NCBI RefSeq assembly: GCF_012395255.1
Contig: NZ_JAAZQD010000001.1
Span: forward strand, 434,001 to 498,000
DNA from: Oleiagrimonas citrea
Lineage (GTDB): Bacteria; Pseudomonadota; Gammaproteobacteria; Xanthomonadales; Rhodanobacteraceae
Reading direction: 5' to 3'
Length of the DNA stretch: 64,000 nucleotides
Translations under genes and position numbers: made by a program
In this document: one piece after another, positions 51,449-60,035 of the stretch
How the letters are laid out: every line of letters starts with the position of its first letter
Position numbering within the stretch: the first letter of the stretch is position 1
Notes under the pieces: model-generated
Told to the model about the DNA's origin: nothing
The model's database searches: none
What the model saw: the letters and a program-made list of their open reading frames with translations, nothing else

Positions 51449-52234
51449 TCATCCTCGTCTCCCGGATTCGCGCACCGGCACGCCCTGCTCGGCCAGCTGA
51501 CGCTTGAGGTCGGGAATGGCGATGTCGCCGGCGTGGAAGACGCTGGCCGCCAAGGCCGCATCGACGCCTGCCTCGCGGAAGACCTCGACGAAGTGCCGCA
51601 CTGCCCCCGCGCCGCCCGACGCCACCAGCGGCACCGAGCAGATCTCGCGCACACGCGCCAGCTGCTCGATGTCGTAGCCGTCACGCACGCCATCGCTGCC
51701 CATGCAGTTCAGGACAATCTCGCCCGCGCCGCGCTGCTGTGCCTCGCGCACCCAGTCCAGCGTGTCGCGCGGCAGGGCGCGCGTGCGATCGGGATCGCCG
51801 CTGTACTGCCGCACACGCCAGCAGCCGTCCTCGTCGCGCAGACTGTCAATGCCGACCACCACGCACTGCACGCCGAAGGCCACGGACAGCTCGTCGATCA
51901 GGTCCGGCCGTTCCAGCGCTGGAGAGTTCACCGACACTTTGTCGGCGCCGGCGTAGAGCACTTCGCGTGCGTCGCCCACGCTGCGAATGCCTCCGGCGAC
52001 GCAGAACGGGATGTCCAGTACGCGCGCCACGCGTTCGACCCAGTCACGGTCCACACGGCGCCCCTCGGGACTGGCGGTGATGTCGTAGAACACCAGCTCG
52101 TCGGCGCCCGCATCGCGATAGCGCAGCGCGAGTTCGACGATGCCGCCCATCACCACGTGATCGCGAAAACGCACGCCCTTGACCACCTGGCCATCACGCA
52201 CGTCGAGACAGGGAATGATGCGACGGGTCAGCAC
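51449..52234 (-). CDS. hisF: Imidazole glycerol phosphate synthase, cyclase subunit HisF
   Basis: TIM-barrel subunit that uses ammonia from HisH to convert PRFAR to IGP and AICAR. The 261-residue product starts (from GTG) [20 protein letters not shown] with the catalytic Asp of CLDV, and has [23 protein letters not shown] and VNSPAL. The GTG start overlaps the hisA stop by 7 bases. HisH and HisF form one complex. Confidence 0.97.
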   Translation of the reverse strand: MLTRRIIPCLDVRDGQVVKGVRFRDHVVMGGIVELALRYRDAGADELVFYDITASPEGRRVDRDWVERVARVLDIPFCVAGGIRSVGDAREVLYAGADKVSVNSPALERPDLIDELSVAFGVQCVVVGIDSLRDEDGCWRVRQYSGDPDRTRALPRDTLDWVREAQQRGAGEIVLNCMGSDGVRDGYDIEQLARVREICSVPLVASGGAGAVRHFVEVFREAGVDAALAASVFHAGDIAIPDLKRQLAEQGVPVRESGRRG

Positions 52235-52956
52235 AACAGCGCCTCGCCCAACGTGAAACGGCCTTCGAGCAGCGCGCGACCGAGCACGATGCCGGCCGCG
52301 CCCGCTTCGCGCGCCGCGCGCACGTCGTCGATGGCGCGCGCACCGCCGGACACCTGTGTCTGCAGGGTCGGCGCGATGTGGCGAAGATGCTTGAACAGCG
52401 AAAGGTTGGGACCGGACATCGTGCCATCGCGATCGATGTCCGTGCACAGCAGATGCCGCGCCCCGGCCGCTGCAAAATGCGGAGCCAGCTCGTCCAGTGT
52501 CGCGTCCTCGTCCTTCTCCCAGCCGGCGCTGGGCAGACGCCAGGAGCCGTCGCGCCAGCGCGTATCCAGGGCCAGCGTCAAGCGCTCGCTGCCGAAGCGC
52601 TCCAGCCAGCCGATCACGCGTTGCGGATCGCGCACTGCCACACTTCCGACCACCACGCGCGTGACGCCGGCGTCGAACAGGCGCCGCACGTCGTCCTCGC
52701 CGCGCACGCCGCCACCGGCCTGCACCTTCAGGCCCGCATGCGCCAGTGCGGTCAGCGTCGAAAGGTTCGTGGGCTGTCCGTTGCGCGCGCCGTCCAAGTC
52801 GACTACGTGCAGCCACTTGGCACCCTCCCCGGCGTATTCATGCGCCAGTTGCAGCGGCTCGATGGCGTACTCCGTCTGCCGCGCGTAATCGCCCTGATAC
52901 AGACGCACCACACGGCCCTCACGAAGATCAATGGCGGGATAGACTGTGAAGTTCAT
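52228..52956 (-). CDS. hisA: ProFAR isomerase HisA
   Basis: 1-(5-phosphoribosyl)-5-[(5-phosphoribosylamino)methylideneamino]imidazole-4-carboxamide isomerase (step 4). The 242-residue TIM-barrel has the opening [20 protein letters not shown] with the catalytic Asp, LHVVDLDGA, the QAGGGVR phosphate motif and the second catalytic Asp in [17 protein letters not shown] overlaps the hisH stop by 4 bases. Confidence 0.97.
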   Translation of the reverse strand: MNFTVYPAIDLREGRVVRLYQGDYARQTEYAIEPLQLAHEYAGEGAKWLHVVDLDGARNGQPTNLSTLTALAHAGLKVQAGGGVRGEDDVRRLFDAGVTRVVVGSVAVRDPQRVIGWLERFGSERLTLALDTRWRDGSWRLPSAGWEKDEDATLDELAPHFAAAGARHLLCTDIDRDGTMSGPNLSLFKHLRHIAPTLQTQVSGGARAIDDVRAAREAGAAGIVLGRALLEGRFTLGEALLC

Positions 52957-53549
52957 AGCGAAAGAAAATTCTCCAGCAAGCGTGCGCCGACGTCCGCCGA
53001 GCGCTCGGGATGGAATTGCATGCCACAGAAATTGTTCTTGCGGACCACCGCCGCGAACGGCGAACCATGTTCGCTCGACGCCAGTACGTGCGGGCCCGTT
53101 GCTGCTGCATAACTATGCACGAAGTAGGCGAAGTCGCCTTCCTCGACGCCGCGCAACAACACATCATCGCGTTCGAGATGCAGTCGGTTCCAGCCCATGT
53201 GCGGAACGCGAAGATCGGCATCGCGCGGAAAGTGCCGCACCACGCCCGGCACCACCCCCAGACACGCCGTGTCGCCTTCCTCGGAATGCTCGAACAGCAG
53301 CTGCATACCCAGACAGACACCGAGCACGGGCTGCTCGAGTTCGCGGACGACCCGATCCAGGCCGTTCATGCGCAGCCGTGCCATGCCCGGCGCCGCCGCG
53401 CCGACACCCGGCAAGATCACATGACTGGCAGCTCGGATGCGCATGGGATCGCCGCTCATCGCCGCATCCACCCCAAGGCGCTGCAGGGCATACTGCACCG
53501 AACCGATATTGGTGCCGCCGGCATCGATCAGGACCACGTCGGCCATCAC
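52953..53549 (-). CDS. hisH: Imidazole glycerol phosphate synthase, glutamine amidotransferase subunit HisH
   Basis: Glutaminase subunit that feeds ammonia to HisF. The 198-residue product has the class I amidotransferase triad: nucleophile Cys79 in [11 protein letters not shown] and the His-x-Glu in QFHPERS. GTG 53549 (GTGA overlap with hisB) matches the 4-base-overlap pattern of the operon and has GGGAG 5 bases upstream; the next codon is ATG (53546), also usable. ILPGVGA is the oxyanion-region motif. Confidence 0.96.
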   Translation of the reverse strand: MMADVVLIDAGGTNIGSVQYALQRLGVDAAMSGDPMRIRAASHVILPGVGAAAPGMARLRMNGLDRVVRELEQPVLGVCLGMQLLFEHSEEGDTACLGVVPGVVRHFPRDADLRVPHMGWNRLHLERDDVLLRGVEEGDFAYFVHSYAAATGPHVLASSEHGSPFAAVVRKNNFCGMQFHPERSADVGARLLENFLSL

Positions 53550-54610
53550 AGCGCTCCCTTGGTGCTGGGCAATGCATCGCCCTCGCGACGCACCGCCTGA
53601 CGCAGGGTACGCGCCACGGCCTTGAAGCAGCCTTCGACCATGTGGTGCGCGTTCTCGCCGCGCACGTTCAAATGCAGGTTCGCGCCGAGGGTCTCGCAGA
53701 ATGAGCGGAAGAAGTGCGGGACCATCTCGGTCGACAATTCACCGACCTTCTCGCGCGGGAAGCAGCCATCGAATTCGAACCATGGCCGACCGGACAGGTC
53801 CAGCGCGGCGCTGGCCAGCGTCTCGTCCATCGGCAGCGTGAAGCCGTAGCGGCCGATGCCCCGCTTGTCGCCCAGCGCTTCGCGTAGTGCCTGCCCCAGC
53901 GCCAGTGCGCTGTCTTCGACGGTGTGGTGCTCGTCGACGTGCAGGTCGCCTTCACAGGTCAGTGTCAGCGCGAAACCGCCATGCTTGCCGATCTGCTCGA
54001 GCATGTGGTCGAAATAGCCGATGCCGGTGGCAATCTTCGGCTCGGCTACCTCATCCAGATCGACGCGCACGCGAATGCGCGTCTCGCGCGTGTTGCGCGC
54101 CACCTCCGCCATGCGCGGCGCATCGCACAACGCATGCGCGACCGCCATCCAGTCCATGCCCTCGGGACCGACGCGGAACCCCTTCACGCCCAGGTTGGCG
54201 GCAAACTGCAGATCGGTTTCGCGGTCGCCGACCATCGCCGAAACACGCCGGCTCCAGCTGTCGTCAGCCAGGTAGTGGCGCACCATGCCGGTACCCGGCT
54301 TGCGCGTGTCCAGACCGTCCTGCGGGAAGCTGCGATCGACCAGCACTTCGCGGAAGCGGATGCCCTGCGAAGCGAGCAACCGCATCAGCAGATCGTGCGG
54401 CCCGTCGAAATCGGCCTGGGGAAAGCTCGCTGTGCCGAGTCCGTCCTGATTGGTGACCATGACCAGCTCGTAGCCCGCCGACACGCAACGGCGCAACGCC
54501 GGAATCACGTCGGGCAGCAGCGCCAGCTTCTCGAAGCGGTCGATCTGTTCGTCGGCCGGCTCCTCGATCAGACAGCCATCGCGATCGACGAAGAGGATCT
54601 TGCGGCTCAT
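53546..54610 (-). CDS. hisB: Bifunctional histidinol-phosphatase/imidazoleglycerol-phosphate dehydratase HisB
   Basis: Steps 6 and 8. The 354-residue product has an N-terminal HAD phosphatase ([18 protein letters not shown] with Asp9 and Asp11; [17 protein letters not shown]) and a C-terminal IGP dehydratase with paired His motifs [30 protein letters not shown] and GENAHHMVE. The fused form is characteristic of gammaproteobacteria. The start overlaps the hisC stop by 4 bases. Confidence 0.97.
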   Translation of the reverse strand: MSRKILFVDRDGCLIEEPADEQIDRFEKLALLPDVIPALRRCVSAGYELVMVTNQDGLGTASFPQADFDGPHDLLMRLLASQGIRFREVLVDRSFPQDGLDTRKPGTGMVRHYLADDSWSRRVSAMVGDRETDLQFAANLGVKGFRVGPEGMDWMAVAHALCDAPRMAEVARNTRETRIRVRVDLDEVAEPKIATGIGYFDHMLEQIGKHGGFALTLTCEGDLHVDEHHTVEDSALALGQALREALGDKRGIGRYGFTLPMDETLASAALDLSGRPWFEFDGCFPREKVGELSTEMVPHFFRSFCETLGANLHLNVRGENAHHMVEGCFKAVARTLRQAVRREGDALPSTKGAL

Positions 54611-55674
54611 GCGGCCTCCGCGCAGCGGTTGAGGGCATCAAGCAGGCGGGCGTTCTCCTCCGGCGTGCCGATGGAGAAACGCAGACAGCCGGCCAGACCC
54701 GGATAGCGACCAACGTCGCGGACCACGATCCCCTGCGCCAACAGTGCGCGGTACACGCCCTGCGCGTCGTCCAGGGACACGGTGAGGAAATTGGCGCGCG
54801 AAGGATGTACCGCGCGCACGCCGGGTACCTTCAGCAGGATCGTCGCCATGCGCTCGCGCTCGGCAATGGTGGTCGCGATGCGTTCGCGCGTCTGTATCCG
54901 CCCGGCCTCGTCCAGTGCCGCCATCGCCGCCTGCACACACGGCGTGGGCAACGGATACGGCGGCATGATCCGGCGCAGCAACGCGATCACCTCTGCGTCG
55001 GCCAGCAGCGCGCCGATGCGCGCGCCAGCCAGCGCCCAGGCTTTCGACAGCGTGCGCAGCACACCCAGATTGGCATGCTGTGCGAGCAGCGCCGAAGTGC
55101 TCTCGGCCTCGGCGAATTCGATGTAGGCCTCGTCGACGATGACCAGCGCGCGACCGTCCAGCGCCGACGCCAGCCGCGCGATATCCACCTGCGGTACCAG
55201 GCCGCCGGTCGGATTGTTCGGCGAACACACGAACAGCAGCTTCACCGCCGGCGAGAGTCCGGCCAGCACGGCATCGACGTCGAGTCCGAAGTCCGTATCG
55301 AGCGGCAGGGTCTCCACCGCCGCGCCCTGCACGCCGGCGCACACCGCGTACATGCCGAACGTCGGCGGACTGACCGCGATGGCGTCCACGCCTGGTCGGC
55401 AGAACGCGCGCACCAGCAGGTCGATGGCCTCGTCGCTGCCGCGGCCGACCAGCAGCTGATCCGGACGCACGCCGTACAGCTCCGCCAGGCGCTCGCGCAG
55501 CGCCACGGGCTGCGGATCGGGATAACGGTTCAGGCCCTGCCCGTCGTCGCCCGCCGGCGGCCACGGCGATTCGTTGGCGTTGAGCATGATGGACGCGCCT
55601 TGCGCCTCCATCCGCGCCGAGGAATACGGGGTCAGCGCGCGCACTTCCGGTCGCGCCAAATCGAGCACGCTCAT
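54607..55674 (-). CDS. hisC: Histidinol-phosphate aminotransferase HisC
   Basis: PLP aminotransferase (class II fold) converting imidazole-acetol phosphate to histidinol phosphate (step 7). The 355-residue product has [37 protein letters not shown], the Asp/Tyr in VDEAYIEFA and the PLP Lys in [19 protein letters not shown] overlaps the hisD stop by 4 bases; a longer frame to 55920 is a shadow of hisD. Confidence 0.97.
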   Translation of the reverse strand: MSVLDLARPEVRALTPYSSARMEAQGASIMLNANESPWPPAGDDGQGLNRYPDPQPVALRERLAELYGVRPDQLLVGRGSDEAIDLLVRAFCRPGVDAIAVSPPTFGMYAVCAGVQGAAVETLPLDTDFGLDVDAVLAGLSPAVKLLFVCSPNNPTGGLVPQVDIARLASALDGRALVIVDEAYIEFAEAESTSALLAQHANLGVLRTLSKAWALAGARIGALLADAEVIALLRRIMPPYPLPTPCVQAAMAALDEAGRIQTRERIATTIAERERMATILLKVPGVRAVHPSRANFLTVSLDDAQGVYRALLAQGIVVRDVGRYPGLAGCLRFSIGTPEENARLLDALNRCAEAA

Positions 55675-56978
55675 GCCGTCGCCTCCAGTTCGGCCAGCCG
55701 CAAGCGCACGGCCTGCGCGTGGGCCTCCAGGCCTTCGGCCTCGGCCAGCGTCAGCGCGCACGCGCCGATGCCGCGCAAGCCGTCGCCGGACAACTCCTGC
55801 ACCGTGATCTGCTTCTGGAAACTGGCCACCGACACGCCGCTCCAGGCACGCGCATGACCGTAGGTCGGCAGCACGTGATTGGTGCCGCTGCAGTAGTCGC
55901 CGACCGACTCCGGCGACCACGCGCCGAGGAAGATCGAACCGGCGCTGTCGATCTGTGTGAGCAGCGCACGCGGGTCGGACACATTGAGAATGAGATGTTC
56001 CGGCGCGTAGGCGTTACTGACCTTGGCTGCCTGCGCCAGAGACTCGACGCGGATGACACGACTGGCGGACAGCGCCTTGCGCGCGGTGTCCGCACGCGGC
56101 AACTGCGCCACCTGGCGTTCGACCTCGGCCACCACGGCGTCGGCCTGTTCGCGAGCATCGGTCAGCAGCAGGACCTGCGAATCCGGTCCGTGTTCGGCCT
56201 GCGACAGCAGGTCCGCCGCGACGAAGCGCGGATCGGCCTTGGCGTCAGCAATCACCAGCACTTCGGACGGCCCCGCCGGCATGTCGATGGCCGGCCCGCC
56301 GGGCGCAGCGCTGACCTGCTGCTTGGCTTCGGTCACCCAGCCGTTGCCGGGGCCGAACAGCTTGTCGCAGCGCGGCACGCTCTCGGTGCCCAGCGCCATC
56401 GCCGCGACCGCCTGCGCGCCGCCGAGACGGAACACGCGTTCGATGCCGCACAGCCGCGCCGCGTACAGCACGGCCGGGTCGACGCTGCCGTCGGCACGCG
56501 GCGGCGTACACAGCACGACCTCGCGGCAACCGGCCAGCTGCGCCGGCACGCCCAGCATCAACGCTGTCGAAGGCAGCGGTGCCGTGCCGGCCGGCACGTA
56601 CAGGCCGACCCGCGTCACCGGTCGCAGCACCCGCTCGCAGAGCACACCGGGCGCCGTCTCGACACGCACCGGCTGCGGTGCGGCGGCGCGGTGAAAGGTC
56701 TCGATGCGCGTACGCGCGTCGGCGATGGCCTTTTTCAGCGTCGCATCGAGCAACGCTTCCGCGGCATCGAATGCTTCGCCCGGCACGGCCAGGGCATCCA
56801 ACTCGCAGCCGTCCAGCTGCGCGGTCAGCCGTTTCAGCGCCGCATCGCCCTCCTGTCCGACCTGCGCGATGATCCGCGCCACGGCCTGCGCGCGCTCGAC
56901 GTTCTGCGTCTGCGCCGGGCGTTCCAGCAGCGCGTTGCGGGTCGCTGCGTCGAGTGCGTTCCAGTCGACGATGTTCAT
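55671..56978 (-). CDS. hisD: Histidinol dehydrogenase HisD
   Basis: Zn and NAD-dependent four-electron oxidation of histidinol to histidine (last two steps). The 435-residue product has [51 protein letters not shown], the zinc/catalytic region [11 protein letters not shown] and YAPEHLIL, and [13 protein letters not shown]. Overlaps hisG and hisC by 4 bases each. Confidence 0.97.
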   Translation of the reverse strand: MNIVDWNALDAATRNALLERPAQTQNVERAQAVARIIAQVGQEGDAALKRLTAQLDGCELDALAVPGEAFDAAEALLDATLKKAIADARTRIETFHRAAAPQPVRVETAPGVLCERVLRPVTRVGLYVPAGTAPLPSTALMLGVPAQLAGCREVVLCTPPRADGSVDPAVLYAARLCGIERVFRLGGAQAVAAMALGTESVPRCDKLFGPGNGWVTEAKQQVSAAPGGPAIDMPAGPSEVLVIADAKADPRFVAADLLSQAEHGPDSQVLLLTDAREQADAVVAEVERQVAQLPRADTARKALSASRVIRVESLAQAAKVSNAYAPEHLILNVSDPRALLTQIDSAGSIFLGAWSPESVGDYCSGTNHVLPTYGHARAWSGVSVASFQKQITVQELSGDGLRGIGACALTLAEAEGLEAHAQAVRLRLAELEATA

Positions 56979-57865
56979 GCCAGCATCATCTCCACCGGCA
57001 GCACCAGCATGCCCTGCGCGCCGGCGCGCTTCATGGCTTCCAGATCCTGCCAGCTGACGTTGCCGCTGCACACACACTGCAGGGCGATGTCGTCCGGGCG
57101 GCCCTCGATCGGGGTCACCGTCGGCAACGGCCGGCCCGGCAGCAAATCCACGATGGCGGATAAGGCGGCGCGCGGCGCCTTCAGCATCAGAAGGCGCGAC
57201 TCGCGCACGTTGAGCACACCATCCAGACGGCGCAGCAGCAGTTCGATCAGATCGCCGCGCTCGTCGCGCGGCATCTCCGCGGCACCGGCCAGCACGGCCT
57301 CGCTCTGCATGATGACAGCGGTCTCGCGCAGCTGATTGGCCGCCAGTGTCGCGCCGCTGGAAACCAGATCGCAGATCAGGTCAGCGGTGCCCAGCCGCGG
57401 CGCGATCTCGACCGAACCGGACAGCGTGACGATCTGCGCATCGACTTCGTTGCGGCGTAGCCAGTCGGCGAGCTGGTTCGGATAGGTGGTGGCGATGCGC
57501 TTTCCGGCCAGCTGCTGCGGACCCGTCCACGCCTCGTCCTGCGGCAGCGCGATGGACAGGCGGCAACCACCGAAGCCCAGTGCACGCAGTTCGCGGTACG
57601 ACCGCTCCCCCGGCGTCGCCAGTGCGGCTTCGTCGAGCACATTGCGGCCGACCACGCCGAGATCGCACACGCCGTCGGCGATCAGGCCGGGGATGTCGTC
57701 GTCACGGACCAGCAGCAGATCCACGGCCATGTTCTCGCCGAAGCAGAACAGCTTGTCGCGACTGCTGCGGAACTTCAGCCCGCAGCGGCTCAGCAGGTCA
57801 CGGGACGGATCGCCGAGGCGACCGGATTTCTGCACGGCGATGCGCAGTCGATCTCGCGGCATCAT
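56975..57865 (-). CDS. hisG: ATP phosphoribosyltransferase HisG (long form)
   Basis: First and feedback-controlled step of histidine synthesis: ATP + PRPP to phosphoribosyl-ATP. The 296-residue length is the long (hexameric, HisZ-independent) form with a C-terminal regulatory domain. Seen: [39 protein letters not shown] and the PRPP-loop [20 protein letters not shown] is 7 bases before ATGATG; the ATG overlaps the upstream regulator stop by 4 bases. Confidence 0.97.
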   Translation of the reverse strand: MMPRDRLRIAVQKSGRLGDPSRDLLSRCGLKFRSSRDKLFCFGENMAVDLLLVRDDDIPGLIADGVCDLGVVGRNVLDEAALATPGERSYRELRALGFGGCRLSIALPQDEAWTGPQQLAGKRIATTYPNQLADWLRRNEVDAQIVTLSGSVEIAPRLGTADLICDLVSSGATLAANQLRETAVIMQSEAVLAGAAEMPRDERGDLIELLLRRLDGVLNVRESRLLMLKAPRAALSAIVDLLPGRPLPTVTPIEGRPDDIALQCVCSGNVSWQDLEAMKRAGAQGMLVLPVEMMLA

Positions 57866-58200
57866 GCGCGAACTCCTTGGGAAGACGAGGCGCGCTTGGT
57901 GCTGCGCGCCGAGGCGGCGGCGAGGTAGCCGCCATTGCCCTGATTGATGAAACGCGCAACGCGGCCAATGGTGGTGATGCTCACCGCCGTGCGTTCGTGG
58001 ATGTCGCGGTAGGTGCGCCCTTCCAGCACCAGCGGCACCACACTCCAGCGATCGGTCAGCGCCTCCAGCTCGGCCGGCGTGCACAGATCGCGCAGGAAGG
58101 CGCGCATCTCTTCCACCGTCTCCAGCGACAGCAGCGCCTTGCACAGGCCGGTCTCGACCTTCTTGCGCGACAGCTTCGGTTCCAGGTTGCGACGTTTCAT
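57862..58200 (-). CDS. YerC/TrpR-family regulator heading the his operon (HisR-like)
   Basis: A 112-residue DNA-binding protein of the TrpR/YerC family: two helices, then the helix-turn-helix in [39 protein letters not shown]. The family also contains the tryptophan-binding TrpR; here the gene is the first of the his transcript, overlapping hisG by 4 bases, which fits the HisR regulators described by comparative genomics in Xanthomonadales. It would be predicted to respond to histidine. Two small palindromes sit directly upstream of its start and are its most likely operator. The C-terminal tail is Ser/Ala/Arg-rich. Confidence 0.88.
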   Translation of the reverse strand: MKRRNLEPKLSRKKVETGLCKALLSLETVEEMRAFLRDLCTPAELEALTDRWSVVPLVLEGRTYRDIHERTAVSITTIGRVARFINQGNGGYLAAASARSTKRASSSQGVRA

Positions 58201-58207
58201 AATGTAT

Positions 58208-58230
58208 TAACGCGTTATCACATTGTGTGA
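58208..58230. promoter_or_regulatory. Two adjacent palindromes upstream of the his regulator: candidate operator
   Basis: TAACGCGTTA (58208-58217) is a perfect 10-base palindrome and is directly followed by TCACA TTG TGTGA (58218-58230), a 5-bp inverted repeat with 3-base spacer. They begin 8 bases upstream of the ATG of the TrpR-family gene, where autoregulation of the whole his transcript could be exerted. Confidence 0.55.
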
Positions 58231-58293
58231 TGCGCATTCTAGAGACGACCGATAAGCAACGCAAGCACTCGTCTGAACGGTATCGCAAGGTCC

Positions 58294-58397
58294 GTTCATC
58301 CACAGCGGATGTGGACAGCGGTGTACAGGGCTGTGGACAAGTGCCCCGATGCGCTTTGCGAACAAGCACATGCACCTCGTTGCTCAATTCGTGACCA
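58294..58397. repeat. 104-bp direct repeat, copy 1
   Basis: First of three units of identical length. It contains TCATCCACA (58296-58304), TGTGGACAG (58310-58318) and TGTGGACAA (58332-58340), the first and last differing by one base from the DnaA box TTATCCACA. TCCACA and TGTGGA flank 5 bases (inverted repeat 58299-58315). About 91% identical to copy 3 by eye. Confidence 0.9.
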
Positions 58398-58463
58398 ACG
58401 GCATCCGTGCCACGCGCGTTTCATGGTGAACACTTCGCGGGTCAAAAAAGCACTGCCCGCGCC

Positions 58464-58567
58464 ATTCATCCACAGTCGATGTGGACAGGGCTGTATAAGG
58501 CTGTGGACAACTGCACCGATGCGCTTTTCGAACAGGCACATACACCTCGCTGATCAATCCGTAACCA
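58464..58567. repeat. 104-bp direct repeat, copy 2
   Basis: Second unit, 66 bases after copy 1, the most diverged (about 85% identical to copy 1 by eye). The DnaA-box-like motifs are kept at the same offsets: TCATCCACA 58466-58474, TGTGGACAG 58480-58488, TGTGGACAA 58502-58510. The loop between TCCACA and TGTGGA varies in sequence while the arms do not. Confidence 0.9.
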
Positions 58568-58634
58568 GCAACATGCATGACATCCGCTCCCTACCATGAT
58601 CCTCGAAATGCGCCCGGACGATGGCGCATGACGC

Positions 58635-58738
58635 GTTCATCCACAGCCGGTGTGGACAGCGATGTACAGGGCTGTGGACAAGTGGTCCGATGCGCTTTGC
58701 GAACAAGCACATGCACCTCGCTGATCAATCCATGACCA
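58635..58738. repeat. 104-bp direct repeat, copy 3
   Basis: Third unit, 67 bases after copy 2. Motifs: TCATCCACA 58637-58645, TGTGGACAG 58651-58659, TGTGGACAA 58673-58681. It ends 56 bases before the ATG of the FUSC-type gene, so it may lie in that promoter region. Confidence 0.9.
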
Positions 58739-58794
58739 GACGCGCCATCGCGGTGCTCGGCTACACTCGGAGCATTCCGACTGACTGCCCACGC

Positions 58795-59922
58795 ATGCAC
58801 CGTCATCGCCTGACCGGCTTCCTTGCACGCAGCTTTGGCCTGCTCGCCACCGAGTTGCGCGCGCTGCATTGGCGCGGTCCGCGCGCCCTGCTCGCGGCGC
58901 AGACGGTCGCCTCGGTCCTGCTCGCCGTCACGCTGGCGGACGGACTCCGCCTGACCGATCGCTGGTGGGTCGCGATCAGCGCCTACGTGGTGATGCGCGC
59001 CGACTGGACGACCTCCTGGCGGCGCGGCGTGCAGCGCATGGTCGGCACCGTTGGCGGTGCGGCCGCCTGCCTGCTGCTTGTCCATGCCTCACGCGGATCG
59101 GTGTCCGGCACGGCGCTCCTGCTCGCCCTGATCACCGGCGTCGGTGTCTACATGGCGCTGGGAAGCACGCGCAGCTACGGCTGGCTGCTGGCCACGATTA
59201 CGGCGTGCCTGATCCTGGCCGAGGCGACTTCGACACAGACGTTATGGGGCGCGGCCCTGCTGCGCGTGGCCGATGTCGCCGTCGGCACGGCGGCCTGCAT
59301 CCTGATCGCCGGACTGGTGCACCTGCTTCGTCCGTACTGGAACCTGCCCCGACTGGATGCAGCGCAGGAGGAGTCTCCGCCTCTCGACCCACGCACGCGA
59401 AAAGCGCGACTGCGGCGCATATGGCAGGCGCTTCCGGCGGCGCTCAGCATTGGCATGCTGACCGCGGTGCATGCGCTGTATCCGATGCCGGCCTTCCCGC
59501 AGATGCTGGTGACCATCGTGGTGCTGCCGATGATCCCGCTACGCACGCTGCTGCAGCGTGACTTCGGCGAGGCCGCCGTTGGTCTGCGCATGGCCAACCG
59601 ACTGCTGGGCTGCCTGCTCGCCGCCGTGCTCGCCTTCGCACTGCTGCCCTGGGCGGGCGGTCATCCGGCGCTGTTCCTGCCCGCACTGGCGGTCGGTGTC
59701 TGGTTGGCTTCGCACATTCACAGCGGGCACGAAGACACCCGCTACGTCGGCCTGCAATTCGGCATCGCCTTTCTGATGGTATTCGTGCAGGACCATGCCT
59801 GGACCGGCGAACTGCGCCCCGCACTCATGCGTCTGGCCGGCATTCTCGGCGGCGTGCTGATGCTCGCCGTGCTACGGCTCGCGCTGGCACGGCTGCGCAG
59901 ACTGTGGCTGACGCATCGCTGA
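58795..59922 (+). CDS. FUSC family membrane protein (fusaric acid/aromatic exporter type)
   Basis: A 375-residue inner-membrane protein with two hydrophobic blocks, each of about five helices (roughly residues 30-175 and 225-370), separated by a charged linker (EESPPLDPRTRKARLRR). The first block has the FUSC-like WWVAISAYVVMRADWTTSWRRGVQRMVGTVGGAAA segment (given in part). Such proteins are associated with export of, or resistance to, aromatic acids, but many lack evidence. It is shorter than the 650-700 residues of full FUSC exporters such as AaeB. ATG 58795 is preferred; longer frames run into the 104-bp repeats. The ribosome site is weak. Confidence 0.78.
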   Translation: MHRHRLTGFLARSFGLLATELRALHWRGPRALLAAQTVASVLLAVTLADGLRLTDRWWVAISAYVVMRADWTTSWRRGVQRMVGTVGGAAACLLLVHASRGSVSGTALLLALITGVGVYMALGSTRSYGWLLATITACLILAEATSTQTLWGAALLRVADVAVGTAACILIAGLVHLLRPYWNLPRLDAAQEESPPLDPRTRKARLRRIWQALPAALSIGMLTAVHALYPMPAFPQMLVTIVVLPMIPLRTLLQRDFGEAAVGLRMANRLLGCLLAAVLAFALLPWAGGHPALFLPALAVGVWLASHIHSGHEDTRYVGLQFGIAFLMVFVQDHAWTGELRPALMRLAGILGGVLMLAVLRLALARLRRLWLTHR

Positions 59923-59926
59923 TACG

Positions 59927-59972
59927 TTTTCCACAGTGCTTGTGCGCAGCCCTGGGAAAAGCCTGTGGACAA
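59927..59972. other. DnaA-box-like pair after the FUSC gene
   Basis: TTTTCCACA (59927-59935) and TGTGGACAA (59964-59972) each differ by one base from the DnaA box and its reverse complement, and they lie in the 113-base gap between the FUSC gene stop and the convergent ammonia-lyase stop. The motif is the same as in the 104-bp repeats 1.2 kb away. Confidence 0.45.
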
Positions 59973-60035
59973 CCCGCATTTTCCCTTTGCGATCAGGGCG
60001 CCGCAGCACCCTGCGCAAAGTTTGACCAGGCGGCG

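Larger units (their letters stand above)
58201..58794. other. 594-base intergenic region with palindromes and three 104-bp repeats
   Basis: This gap between the his regulator and the FUSC-type gene contains the palindrome pair at 58208-58230, then three diverged copies of a 104-bp direct repeat (separate entries), and the upstream region of the FUSC gene. Short open frames exist on both strands inside the repeats, but they have no ribosome site and begin and end at repeat edges, so they are not counted as genes. Confidence 0.7.

Noticed and set aside
58384-58578. Short minus-strand frames inside the 104-bp repeats with similar peptides in each unit
   Set aside because: The similarity comes from the DNA repeat; frames differ in start and end, lack ribosome sites, and other frames are equally repeated.
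58294-58738. CRISPR array
   Set aside because: Units are 104 bp with 66-67-bp intervals, only three copies, 9-15% divergence and no cas genes; this is not the CRISPR pattern.
58201-59985. Chromosomal replication origin
   Set aside because: DnaA-box-like motifs are present but there is no dnaA, dnaN, gyrB or rpmH nearby and no AT-rich unwinding region; only a titration-type site remains possible.
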